Source of the DNA: Tardiphaga sp. | Lineage (GTDB): Bacteria > Pseudomonadota > Alphaproteobacteria > Rhizobiales > Xanthobacteraceae | Reading direction: 5' to 3' | DNA length: 32,811 nucleotides | Assembly: GCF_028290495.1 (NCBI RefSeq) | Contig: NZ_JAQGJT010000091.1 | Span: 1 to 32,811 of the forward strand | Part shown: piece after piece, positions 24,024 through 31,947 of the stretch | How the letters are laid out: each line of letters starts with the position of its first letter | Numbering within the stretch: position 1 is the first letter of the stretch | Program-made: the position numbers and the translations under genes | Notes under the pieces: model-generated | Database searches by the model: none | What the model saw: only the letters and a program-made list of their open reading frames with translations | What the model was told of the DNA's origin: nothing

Positions 24024-25202
24024 TTATTGCGCGGGCTTCATTTCGCAGTCGCCAACGTAAGCGTCCGCCAGATCGGCCTTGATAAGATCGAGACGCTTCA
24101 TGCCGGGACGGCCCTTGGCGTCCTTGACGATTTCGGCGAGGTACGCGTCCTGAATCGGATAGTGGTTCCTGTTGAATCGAAACTTGCCACGCACCGAGTC
24201 GAACTTGACGGTCTCCAGCGCCCTCTGTAAGGCCGCCTTGTCCTCGATCTTGCCGCCGATCGATGTCAGCGCCGCATCGAGGATACGCGCGCCATCATAG
24301 GCGTTCGCGGCATTCGGCGACGGCACGCGACCATAGGCCGCTTCGAAATCGGCGACGAAGGTCTTGCTCGCTGCGTTGTCGAAATCTTCGCTCCAGAAGG
24401 TCGAGGCGAACGCGCCGATCGCGGCATCGCCCATACCGGGCAGCACCGTCTGGTCGAGCGAAAATGACGGTCCATACAGCTTAATCTGGTCCTTCAGCCC
24501 CGCCTGCGCGTATTGCTTGACGAAGTTGATGCCCATCCCACCGGGATAGAAAAAGAATACGGCATCGGGTTTCACCGAGCGCAGTTGCGAAATTTCGGCC
24601 GCGTAATCGAGCTGGCCGAACGCCGTGTAAACCTCGCCAGCGATCTCGCCCTTGAAGGTGCGCTTGAAGCCCGCGAGGAAATCCTTTCCGGCCGGGTAGT
24701 TCGGCGCCATTAGATACGCGCGCTTTACATTCTTGCCGGTGAGATAGATGCCCATCGCTTCCGGCAGCGTGTCGTTCTGGAACGACTCGTTGAAGTAGCG
24801 CGCATTGCATTGCTTACCGGCATATTGCGAGGGGCCAGCGTTGATGCTGAACACGAAGGCGCCGGCATCGAGCACAGGCTTGGCGACCGCCAGCATCACG
24901 TTCGAGAAGTTGATCCCGGTGATGATCTGGACGCGATCGCTTTCGACCATCTTGTCGGCGAGTTGTCGGCCGACATCGGGCTTTGCCTGATCGTCGCCCT
25001 GCACGATCTCGACAGGACGGCCGCCGAACTTGCCGCCCGAACTCTTTAACCCTAGCTTGAAGCCATCGAGCAACTCCTGCCCAAGCTGCCCGGATGGCCC
25101 GGAGAATGTCGAAATGAAGCCGATCTTGATCGGCTGCTGGGCATGGGCGCCGCCGCCTACAAGCAGACCGATGGCGAATAGTGCGAGCGTCGTCTTGTTC
25201 AT
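24024..25202 (-). CDS. ABC transporter substrate-binding protein, LIV type (system 2)
   Basis: The periplasmic receptor (392 aa) of the second importer. A Sec signal peptide spans 1-21 (LALFAIGLLVGGGAHA, cleavage AHA|QQ). The mature N-terminus is IKIGFISTFSGPSGQLGQEL, with the ligand-loop pattern of aromatic-acid receptors. GGAGGGGACC precedes the ATG. It lies 63 bases after the fumarylpyruvate hydrolase gene on the same strand, so importer and gentisate enzymes are probably one operon. Likely cargo is gentisate, 3-hydroxybenzoate or salicylate; that is inferred from context only. Confidence 0.92.
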   Translation of the reverse strand: MNKTTLALFAIGLLVGGGAHAQQPIKIGFISTFSGPSGQLGQELLDGFKLGLKSSGGKFGGRPVEIVQGDDQAKPDVGRQLADKMVESDRVQIITGINFSNVMLAVAKPVLDAGAFVFSINAGPSQYAGKQCNARYFNESFQNDTLPEAMGIYLTGKNVKRAYLMAPNYPAGKDFLAGFKRTFKGEIAGEVYTAFGQLDYAAEISQLRSVKPDAVFFFYPGGMGINFVKQYAQAGLKDQIKLYGPSFSLDQTVLPGMGDAAIGAFASTFWSEDFDNAASKTFVADFEAAYGRVPSPNAANAYDGARILDAALTSIGGKIEDKAALQRALETVKFDSVRGKFRFNRNHYPIQDAYLAEIVKDAKGRPGMKRLDLIKADLADAYVGDCEMKPAQ

Positions 25203-25265
25203 GGTCCCCTCCGTTTGCAGCGCCTCTTTTATGATCGGGCTACTGCTTTAAATGAATTCTCGAAA

Positions 25266-25982
25266 TCAGGCGGCAACCGCCGCCGTAACAGCTTCGCCTA
25301 TCGTGATGTCGATTTCACCGAGACCGGCGATCCCGCCTGTCACCTTGTCGCCCGATACGATCGCGCCGACGCCTGCCGGCGTACCGGTCATGATCAGATC
25401 GCCCGGCTTGACGACCATTGAGCGCGACAGGATCGCGATGATGTCGGGCACCGGCCAGATCAATTCCTTGAGGTCGGCGTCCTGCTTGATCGCACCGTTG
25501 ACGGCGAGCCAGATGCGACCGGCATCCGGACGAAACGGCTTGCCCACACGATGCAGCGGCGCGATCGGTGCCGACTGATCGAATGCCTTACCCCAATCCC
25601 ACGGCCTGCCCTTGTCGCGCGCTTCAAACTGAAGATCGCGGCGGGTGAGATCGATGCCCACGCCGTAACCGAAGACGTGATCGAGCGCGGCATCGGCGGG
25701 AATGTTGAAACCTTCCTTGCCTATCGCGACGATCAGCTCGATCTCGAAATGGAAATTGCTTGTTTCCGGCGGGTACGGAATCGTCCGACCGTTGTCGACC
25801 ACCGCATCGGACGGCTTCGTGAAGAAGAACGGCGGCTCGCGGTCCGGATCCTTCCCCATCTCGCGGGCATGCGCCGCATAGTTGCGGCCGACGCAGAAGA
25901 TGCGCCGGACAGGAAAGCGGGAGGCCTCTCCGGCAACCTGGACGGAAGCCTGTGCCGGCGGCGTGAATACGAACTCAACCAT
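25266..25982 (-). CDS. Fumarylpyruvate hydrolase (FAH family)
   Basis: The enzyme splits fumarylpyruvate into fumarate and pyruvate, the last step of the gentisate pathway (compare NagK). The 238-residue protein has the FAH-family pattern: RIFCVGRNYAAHAREMG at about 28-43 and metal ligands E80 and E82 in FHFEIEL, with D111 in GIDLTRRDLQ. RDKGRPWDWGKAFD and the ending MTGTPAGVG are also diagnostic. It follows gentisate dioxygenase by 12 bases. The short form without an N-terminal SH3-like domain matches fumarylpyruvate rather than fumarylacetoacetate hydrolase. Confidence 0.9.
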   Translation of the reverse strand: MVEFVFTPPAQASVQVAGEASRFPVRRIFCVGRNYAAHAREMGKDPDREPPFFFTKPSDAVVDNGRTIPYPPETSNFHFEIELIVAIGKEGFNIPADAALDHVFGYGVGIDLTRRDLQFEARDKGRPWDWGKAFDQSAPIAPLHRVGKPFRPDAGRIWLAVNGAIKQDADLKELIWPVPDIIAILSRSMVVKPGDLIMTGTPAGVGAIVSGDKVTGGIAGLGEIDITIGEAVTAAVAA

Positions 25983-25994
25983 CGTTTACCCCCG

Positions 25995-27038
25995 TCAGGC
26001 GTTGCCGCGATCTTCGCGGAACAGATCGAGCTTCTGCTGCACCGGACGATCCGAAAAGCTGAACAGGACCGCGTCCTCGTCGCTTTCATGCGTGACCCAC
26101 TGCCAGCTCGGCACGACGAACAGATCGCGCGGCCCCCACTCGAAGACGTGATCGCCGATCCGCGAACGTCCGCGCCCTTCGATCGGCGCGAAGACCGTCG
26201 CATCAGTAGAGCGATAGCGCGCGGTGCTGAAACCCTTCGGCAGCAACTGGATGAAGGTGCCGATCGTCGGCATCGCGAAATCGCCGGTGGCGGGATTCGA
26301 GAATTTCAGCTTGAGGCCATGACAGGCATCCCACTCGTCACGGACCTTCGCCTTTTCGAGCGCCTCGCGCGTGTACGAATAGGGATAGTTGAAGATCGGC
26401 GACGTCCTGGACGCACGGTTCAGGTCGACCGGCAGAAGATTGTGACCGTAGCGCGCGAAGCTGTCGCCGTCCGGCCGGGTGACCTTCTGCTCGTCATCGC
26501 CGAAACCTTCGGCGAAGGATGCGTCGAAGAATTGCACCATGGGAATATCGAGGCCGTCGAGCCAGAACACCGGCTCCGACGTCTGGTTGCCGTGATCGTG
26601 CCATTTCATGGACGGCGTGATTACGAAATCACCCGGCTCCATGATGGTGCGCTCACCATCGACCGCCGTATGAGCGCCCTTGCCTTCCAGGATGAAGCGC
26701 AGCGCCGACTGGCTGTGCCGATGCGCCGGAGCCACCTCGCCCGGCATCACCAATTGGACACCGGCATAAAGCGACGTCGTGACCTTGGATTGTCCGCGGA
26801 GGCCCGGATTCTCGAGCACCAGAACGCGGCGCTCGGCCTCCTTCGCGGTGATCAGCTTGCCAGCCTCCATCATGCAGGCACGGATGTCGTCGAACTTCCA
26901 CAGATGGGGCCGGCAGCCGCTTTTCGGCTGCGGTGTGATCAGATCTCCCATCACGTTCCACAACGCCGAGAGGTTTTCACCGTCGATCTTGCGGTAGAAC
27001 GCGTCGCGTTCCGGGGTCTTCTGAACGGCGTGATCCAT
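25995..27038 (-). CDS. Gentisate 1,2-dioxygenase
   Basis: This cytosolic Fe(II) dioxygenase opens gentisate to maleylpyruvate. The 347-residue bicupin has its iron-binding residues in the N-terminal cupin: H106 and H108 in PAHRHSQSALRF and H147 in MKWHDHGN. The FILEGKGAHTAVDGE and MEPGDFVITPS strands between them are typical. The C-terminal cupin (about 230-340) lacks a metal triad, as usual. It is the first gene of the minus-strand gentisate operon and is divergent from the maleylpyruvate isomerase gene; a large palindrome at 27067-27098 lies between. Relatives such as salicylate 1,2-dioxygenase or 1-hydroxy-2-naphthoate dioxygenase have the same fold, but the neighbours support gentisate. 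Confidence 0.92.
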   Translation of the reverse strand: MDHAVQKTPERDAFYRKIDGENLSALWNVMGDLITPQPKSGCRPHLWKFDDIRACMMEAGKLITAKEAERRVLVLENPGLRGQSKVTTSLYAGVQLVMPGEVAPAHRHSQSALRFILEGKGAHTAVDGERTIMEPGDFVITPSMKWHDHGNQTSEPVFWLDGLDIPMVQFFDASFAEGFGDDEQKVTRPDGDSFARYGHNLLPVDLNRASRTSPIFNYPYSYTREALEKAKVRDEWDACHGLKLKFSNPATGDFAMPTIGTFIQLLPKGFSTARYRSTDATVFAPIEGRGRSRIGDHVFEWGPRDLFVVPSWQWVTHESDEDAVLFSFSDRPVQQKLDLFREDRGNA

Positions 27039-27066
27039 GAGCCCTCCCGTCGTTTTTATCGTTTAA

Positions 27067-27098
27067 TTGACAGTATACTGAACGAACGAATACTGTCA
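27067..27098. promoter_or_regulatory. Palindromic operator in the divergent gentisate promoter region
   Basis: TGACAGTAT (27068-27076) and ATACTGTCA (27090-27098) are exact reverse complements 13 bases apart. CAGTATACTG (27071-27080) is itself a perfect palindrome, and ACTGTCAGT follows at 27092-27100. This dense set of ACTG/CAGT half-sites sits between gentisate dioxygenase and the isomerase gene, the expected place for a MarR-type operator. It may overlap a TTGACA-like -35 at 27067-27072. Confidence 0.6.
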
Positions 27099-27142
27099 GT
27101 CAATGCGTTTTGAAGGGCAGCGGAAAAAATTAGGAGGATCCC

Positions 27143-27775
27143 GTGGAGCTTCACGGCTATTTCCGGAGCAGCGCGTCCTATCGCGTGCGGATTGCCCTCA
27201 ATTTGAAGGGGCTGACGGCGCAGCATCTGTCCTACCATCTGCGCAACGGGGAGCAACGAAGCGACGCCTACCTCGCCATCAATCCGCAAGGTCTGGTACC
27301 GACGTTCCGCAACGCGGCGGGCGACCTGCTCACGCAATCCCTCGCGATCATCGAATGGCTCGACGAAACCTACCCGGACCCGCCCTTTCTGCCGTCGGAC
27401 GCACTGCAACGCACCAAGGTCCGCAGTTTCGCGATGGTTCTCGCCTGCGATACGCACCCGGTGCAGAATCTCAAGGTGCTGACGCGCTTGCGACATCTCG
27501 GAGTGACCGAGGCTGCCGTCACGGAATGGGCAGCCTGGGCAAATCATGAAGGATTGAGCGCCTGTGAAGTGCTGATCGCTCAGGAAAAAGGCCCCTTCTG
27601 CTTCGGCATATCACCGACACTGGCCGATCTCTGCTTGATCCCGCAATTGGCCAATGCGAAACGCTTTGGCGTGGACCTTGACAGTTTTCCTCGTCTACAA
27701 GCCGTGGCATCCGCCGCCGCAGAGTTGAAGGCCTTTTCCGATGCCTCGCCCGACAAGCAACACGACGCAGAATAA
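27143..27775 (+). CDS. Maleylpyruvate isomerase, zeta-class glutathione transferase
   Basis: It isomerises maleylpyruvate to fumarylpyruvate using glutathione, the middle step of the gentisate pathway (compare NagL). The 210-residue protein has the thioredoxin-like N-domain with the zeta-class catalytic motif SSASYRVR (9-16) and INPQGLVPTF, followed by an all-helical C-domain (HPVQNLKVL...). The GTG start has AGGAGG 5 bases upstream. It is divergent from gentisate dioxygenase and overlaps the following marR gene by 35 bases. A maleylacetoacetate isomerase would look alike; the context favours maleylpyruvate. Confidence 0.9.
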   Translation: MELHGYFRSSASYRVRIALNLKGLTAQHLSYHLRNGEQRSDAYLAINPQGLVPTFRNAAGDLLTQSLAIIEWLDETYPDPPFLPSDALQRTKVRSFAMVLACDTHPVQNLKVLTRLRHLGVTEAAVTEWAAWANHEGLSACEVLIAQEKGPFCFGISPTLADLCLIPQLANAKRFGVDLDSFPRLQAVASAAAELKAFSDASPDKQHDAE

Positions 27776-28290
27776 GCCCGTTTCGAATGTTCGACCGCCC
27801 TCGCCGGCCTCCGCCGCGATGGACGATGTCTATAAGATGCCTGGCTATCTGTTTCGCCGGATGCAGCAGATCGCCGTCGCTGTCTTCATGGAAGAATGCA
27901 GGGCAGTCGACCTGACACCCGGCGCTGGTCGCGATCCGCGCCCATCCTGGCATCGACGCCACACGGTTGTCGGCGCTGATCGCGTTCGATCGCTCCACGC
28001 TGGGCAACGTCATCGAGCGTTTGGAATCGAAGGGCTTTCTGGAGCGGAAGCCGGGCCCCGGCGACAAGCGCGTGAAGCTGCTTTACCTGACGAAATCCGG
28101 CGCCGGCGAGCTTCGCAATGTCGAACCTTTAGTCACAGATGCGCAGATCCAGATGCTGCAGCCCCTCACAGCGGCCGACCGCAAAACCCTGCTTCGGCTG
28201 ATGACCCAACTGGTCAACCAGAACAACGAGATGCCGCCAGTTCCGATTCGTGCGGAGGATGCGATCCTGCATCTCAACAACTCAGCCTGA
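27741..28290 (+). pseudogene. MarR-family regulator broken by a frameshift
   Basis: The N-terminal part (frame from 27741) reads ...MDDVYKMPGYLFRRMQQIA and ECRAVDLTP. The rest continues in another frame, with ALVAIRAHPGIDATRLSALI (from 27922), the winged-helix SLIAFDRSTLGNVIERLESKGF region and a C-terminal dimerisation helix to 28290. The junction lies at about 27919-27921. Restoring the frame needs 3n+2 extra bases; comparison with the usual LTP-VQYAAL motif suggests 11 bases (about 3-4 codons) are missing. Overlap with the isomerase gene shows it was co-transcribed and once regulated the gentisate genes. Either a true pseudogene or a sequencing error. Confidence 0.8.
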
Positions 28291-28315
28291 TGGCTGGATC
28301 CTCACAAGCGCCTGA

Positions 28316-28575
28316 AAGGTCGCGGACGAACTGGACTTCGCGCGGATATTTGTAGGGCAGCAGCTTGGCCTTCACGAAGTCCGGCAGAGTTCGCGTCGTC
28401 GCGGCAGCATCGAAGTCGTCGATGCCCATCAAGACCACTGCCTTCAGGCTCATCCGTCGATCAGCGAGTTCGACGGCGAGCACAGCGCATTCGCGGACAT
28501 CCGGATGCTCGGCGAAGCATAATTCGACTTCCAACGGATAGACCCACTGCCCCGACACCTTGATCAGTTGGTGTC
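28316..28575 (-). pseudogene. C-terminal remnant of a benzoate/aryl-CoA ligase
   Basis: About 85 codons match the C-terminal lid domain of AMP-forming aryl-CoA ligases: LIKVSGQWVYPLEVELCFAE, then ECAVLAVELADRRMSLKAVV and FVKAKLLPYKYPREVQF. The N-terminal 400+ residues are missing, and the end stops before the PKT-TGKI-R motif with the catalytic lysine. It is therefore nonfunctional. It is distinct from the complete ligase at 11910-13460. Its place beside the gentisate genes hints at a lost CoA-dependent route to gentisate. Confidence 0.75.
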
Positions 28576-28593
28576 CACATCTGTGGCCACGGA

Positions 28594-28732
28594 GTGGTCT
28601 GGCCGGGCTTGCTGTCGACGTGGGCGGTGCTCGGCATCGTCTATTCAGCCGTCATGACGCCATCCAGACGTTTGCTCTTAAAGAAACAGCAGGCCTTGCA
28701 AGGCCCGCTGTCTCCGACAATCCCGATTGTAA
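28594..28732 (+). other. Possible C-terminal remnant of a membrane protein
   Basis: The plus strand encodes one clear hydrophobic segment with a basic end, PGLLSTWAVLGIVYSAVMTP then SRRLLLKKQQAL, which looks like the last helix and tail of a membrane protein. No start or upstream portion exists, and I cannot name the family. The stretch also holds the palindrome GGCCTTGCAAGGCC (28692-28705), which could form a hairpin downstream of the transporter gene ending at 28733. Confidence 0.3.
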
Positions 28733-30076
28733 TTACCTCAGGCTGGCCTGGGCGGATGCTATCACAGGATCGGAACGGCGCTCGCGCAACAGTAGCAGGC
28801 CCAACACGCCAACCGCTGCGGAGATGACGACGTAGTAGACAGGGCTCATCTTGTCGCCGGTGACTGAAATCAGCCAGGTGATGGCGAACGGCGCGAGCCC
28901 GCCGAACAGCGCCACGGCGACGTTATAGATCAGTCCCACGCCGGTCGAGCGGACGCCGACCGGAAACAGTTCCATCAGCAACACGGGCGTCGGCCCCCAG
29001 ATGAAGGCCATCACCAGCGACGACGCCATCTGGGCGAGAATCAATCGGCTGAGCGATGGTTCCGCGAGGAGATGGTGCACCGCGACCCACACCACGATCG
29101 CATAAATGATCGTTGCCGGCAGAACCACCACGCGGCGGCCGATGCGATCGGAAAGACTTCCCGCGAGCGGACAGAAGACGACGATCAGCGCTGTCGACAA
29201 CACGGAGGAAAGCTGTGCTCCGCTCATCGGCATCCCAAGCTGGCGGACGGCATAGATCGGGATGTAAAGCAGCATCACGTAGTATGAGACCGTGCCCATC
29301 ACCACGATGCAGAAGCCGACCGCGAGCTCGCGCAGATGCTTGGTGAAAAGCTCGGTGAGAGGCGTATTCACCGGCTTCTGCTTGGATTCCAGATAGCGCT
29401 GGAACTCCGGCGTTTCATCGATGTTGGAACGCAGCCAATAGCCGAACGGACCAATCAAAATCCCAAGGATGAATGGCACCCGCCAACCCCAGCTTTCCAG
29501 CGATGCGGGCGACGCATAGGTGGTGGCGAGATACGCGAGAAGCGCGCCGACCGTGAAGCCAAGCGCCTGCGATACCATCTGGAAGCTACCGTAGTAGCCG
29601 CGCCGGTTGTCCGGCGAATACTCGACCAGCATGGCGGTGGCGTTGGAGAACTCACCACCGACCGAGATGCCCTGGATTAGCCTTGCGACCACCATGAACA
29701 GCGGCGCGGCAATGCCGATCGCGGCATAGGTCGGCAGTAAGCCGATCATACCGGTGCCGATCGCCATCATGATGATCATCAGCGTCAGCGCGCGTTTGCG
29801 GCCGAAGCGATCGGCATAGAGCCCGAACAGGACGCCGCTCAGCGGGCGCACCGCAAAGGCAACCGCGAATGTCGCGAACGTCAGCAGCATCGAGTTGACC
29901 TCGTTGCTGGCCGGAAAGAACAGTTTTGAGATGATCGGCGCGAACATGCCGAAAATGGCGTAGTCGAACCATTCGAAGGCGTTGCCCAATGTCGAGGCGA
30001 CCACCACGCGGCGACGCATGGCCACCATCGCATGGTCCGCGGCGGGATTGGATTCAGTGCTACCTGATGTGCTCAT
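28733..30076 (-). CDS. MHS-family (ProP/ShiA-like) MFS transporter
   Basis: A 12-helix proton-coupled symporter in the inner membrane (447 aa). The sequence starts its first helix with TLGNAFEWFDYAIFGMFAP, the MHS-family signature. The loop 2-3 motif YADRFGRKRAL and the RLIQGISVGGEF motif in helix 4 are present, and SDRIGRR repeats in the second half. The family imports organic acids, including aromatic acids, shikimate and dicarboxylates. I use the ATG at 30076 with GGGGGAAGC upstream; a TTG at 30088 gives a non-native extension. It follows the M20 amidohydrolase gene by 28 bases and is probably co-transcribed, so it may import that enzyme's substrate. Confidence 0.9.
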   Translation of the reverse strand: MSTSGSTESNPAADHAMVAMRRRVVVASTLGNAFEWFDYAIFGMFAPIISKLFFPASNEVNSMLLTFATFAVAFAVRPLSGVLFGLYADRFGRKRALTLMIIMMAIGTGMIGLLPTYAAIGIAAPLFMVVARLIQGISVGGEFSNATAMLVEYSPDNRRGYYGSFQMVSQALGFTVGALLAYLATTYASPASLESWGWRVPFILGILIGPFGYWLRSNIDETPEFQRYLESKQKPVNTPLTELFTKHLRELAVGFCIVVMGTVSYYVMLLYIPIYAVRQLGMPMSGAQLSSVLSTALIVVFCPLAGSLSDRIGRRVVVLPATIIYAIVVWVAVHHLLAEPSLSRLILAQMASSLVMAFIWGPTPVLLMELFPVGVRSTGVGLIYNVAVALFGGLAPFAITWLISVTGDKMSPVYYVVISAAVGVLGLLLLRERRSDPVIASAQASLR

Positions 30077-30104
30077 TGCTTCCCCCAATTTTATGTTTTG
30101 TAGG

Positions 30105-31265
30105 TCAGTCCCGGTTCAGCCGGTCGTAGGCAATCTGCACAAACATCGCGCCGCCCACCGGCATGATAGCATCGTCAAAAATGTATTCCGGATGGTGGCA
30201 GTTCTGGCCGCTCTGCCCGACGAAGAAGTAGGCCCCTGGCCGTTCCTGAAGCATGAAAGAGAAATCTTCCGACGCCATCACCGGCATGATGTCAGCGACC
30301 AGATTGTCCGGCCCGACGACCAGCCGTGCCGCCCGTTCAACCGCTGCCGATTGCTCGACGTGATTGACCGTGGGCGGACAGCCGGATCCGATGTCGCAGC
30401 TGATCTGGATGCCGAAACAATTGGCAACCCCGTCGCAAATCTCGCGAACGCGGCGAAGCAGCAACGCCCGGCCATCTGTCGACATCGAGCGGATCGTGCC
30501 TTCCAGCACGACCCGATCGGGAATCACATTGGCGACGGTGCCACCATGGATGACTCCGATGCTTACAACTCCGGAATCCAGGGCGTTGAGCGATCGGCTG
30601 ACGATGGTCTGCAACATTCCGACGAGTTCGCAGGCGACAACGATCGGATCGACACCCAGATGCGGTTGTGCCCCGTGGGCGCCGACCCCGTGCACCTCGA
30701 TCCGCAATGGATCGCACCCTGACAGGATTGCACCGGCACGAATGCCGATCTTGCCGGGCGCCATCAGCGGATTGTTGTGCAGGCCATAGACTTCGCTGAC
30801 CGGGGCATGGGTGAACAGGCCGTCGGCGATCATCGCGGGCCCACCGCGCAGGGTTTCCTCGGCGGGCTGGAAGATGAAATAAACCGTGCCGGAGAAGTCC
30901 GGATGCTCTGAAAGATATTTGGCGGCGCCAAGGAGGGTCGAGGTGTGGCCGTCATGCCCGCAGCCGTGGAACGCATCCGTCCGGGTCGAACGATACGGCA
31001 CCTCCGCACGCCCGGTCATCGGCAAGGCGTCCATATCGGCGCGGAAACCGATGGCGTTGCACCCCGGTCGGCGGCCGCGCAATGCGCCGACGACACCGGT
31101 ACCGCCGACACCGGTGCGGACCTCGATGCCCCAACTGGAGAGTAGTTCAGCGACCTTAGCGGCGGTGCGGGTTTCCTGGAATCCGATTTCCGGATGGGCG
31201 TGGAAATCATGGCGCCAACTCATCAACAACGGCAGTTCGCGCTGCAGATATGCGAGAGCATCCAT
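30105..31265 (-). CDS. M20D amidohydrolase, hippurate hydrolase / N-acyl amino acid hydrolase type
   Basis: A dinuclear-metal amidohydrolase (386 aa). The M20D metal and catalytic residues are visible: C102 and H104 in HGCGHDGHTS, the E136-E137 pair in QPAEETLRGG, H163 in YGLHNNP and a late histidine in NCHHPEY. The dimerisation (lid) domain spans about 180-295 (GAHGAQPHLGVDPIV). Family members release free acid from N-acyl amino acids such as hippurate (benzoylglycine), indoleacetyl-amino acids, or deaminate 5-nitroanthranilate. With a benzoate pathway nearby, a benzoyl- or hydroxybenzoyl-amino acid is my favoured substrate. It is divergent from an intact MarR regulator. Confidence 0.88.
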   Translation of the reverse strand: MDALAYLQRELPLLMSWRHDFHAHPEIGFQETRTAAKVAELLSSWGIEVRTGVGGTGVVGALRGRRPGCNAIGFRADMDALPMTGRAEVPYRSTRTDAFHGCGHDGHTSTLLGAAKYLSEHPDFSGTVYFIFQPAEETLRGGPAMIADGLFTHAPVSEVYGLHNNPLMAPGKIGIRAGAILSGCDPLRIEVHGVGAHGAQPHLGVDPIVVACELVGMLQTIVSRSLNALDSGVVSIGVIHGGTVANVIPDRVVLEGTIRSMSTDGRALLLRRVREICDGVANCFGIQISCDIGSGCPPTVNHVEQSAAVERAARLVVGPDNLVADIMPVMASEDFSFMLQERPGAYFFVGQSGQNCHHPEYIFDDAIMPVGGAMFVQIAYDRLNRD

Positions 31266-31385
31266 TCTGACCCCATCGACATGTTGTTGCGCGCCTGAAA
31301 CCGATAGGCTTCAAGGGCGAACGGCTTCCACTCGGCGGAATTGCCACTGAGCCCAAGGCCGCTTATTGAAAGACAATCACCATTA

Positions 31386-31414
31386 GTTGTAATTTGCAAC
31401 AATCTTATTTGACA
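31386..31414. promoter_or_regulatory. Candidate MarR operator/promoter between marR and the M20 gene
   Basis: GTTG (31386-31389) and CAAC (31397-31400) bracket an AT-rich core; TTGT / ACAA extends it to 31387-31402. On the minus strand TTGTCA (31414-31409), 17 bases and then TTACAA form a weak promoter that this site overlaps. TTGACA on the plus strand (31409-31414) could serve marR. Motif reading only. Confidence 0.4.
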
Positions 31415-31455
31415 ACAATAACCGGGCCCGACCCGAGGTACGAGACGAGGGATCG

Positions 31456-31947
31456 ATGCGGCGAGACAAGGTCGGGCGTCATTTGACTTATCGGATGGAC
31501 ACTCTGAGCAGCAGCGCGATCGACATGGCCAATGAAGTCTATGTCCAATGTTGCGGCCTCAATGTGCGCGAGCTGCGCATCCTGCGTCTCATCGACGATA
31601 ATCCGGGCATTACTTTCAGCGATCTAGCGGCTGAGACCAGGCTCGAGCGAAGCCTGACATCGCGCCTGCTATCGAAGCTCATCAAGGACGGATTGATCCG
31701 GCGAACGATCGGCAAAAAAGACGCGCGTCAATTCAATTTACGCTCTACGGCGAAAGGGCGCGAGATGTGCGGAAAGGCGACGCAGGTCGCTGGTCAAATG
31801 GAAGAGCACTTCCTCACTCCATTGACCGCCGCAGAGCGCGACACGCTGGATTCCTGCATCCAGAAACTGACCGAATGGGTGGACGGCGACGGCAAGGACA
31901 TGATCGGGCAACTGCTCCCGCAGTGGATCTCGCTGTCACCAAAGTAA
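31456..31947 (+). CDS. MarR-family transcriptional regulator
   Basis: An intact 163-residue MarR regulator. A dimerisation helix at the N-terminus is followed by a winged helix-turn-helix (about 35-100: NVRELRILRLI, TFSDLAAETRLERSLTSRLL, GLIRRTIGKKDARQFNLRST) and a C-terminal helix pair (PLTAAERDTLDSCIQKL). It is divergent from the M20 amidohydrolase/transporter operon with an AT-rich 190-base gap, so it most likely represses that operon and responds to its substrate or product. Unlike the gentisate MarR gene it has no frameshift. Confidence 0.88.
   Translation: MRRDKVGRHLTYRMDTLSSSAIDMANEVYVQCCGLNVRELRILRLIDDNPGITFSDLAAETRLERSLTSRLLSKLIKDGLIRRTIGKKDARQFNLRSTAKGREMCGKATQVAGQMEEHFLTPLTAAERDTLDSCIQKLTEWVDGDGKDMIGQLLPQWISLSPK

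Noticed and set aside
15005..25202. The two ABC transporters as a recent tandem duplication
   Set aside because: Gene order is the same, but corresponding proteins differ throughout (signal peptides, spacers, junctions), which indicates separate origins within the family.
25551..27113. Plus-strand open frame of 520 codons
   Set aside because: Antisense to gentisate dioxygenase and fumarylpyruvate hydrolase; no family motif, typical of high-GC shadow frames.
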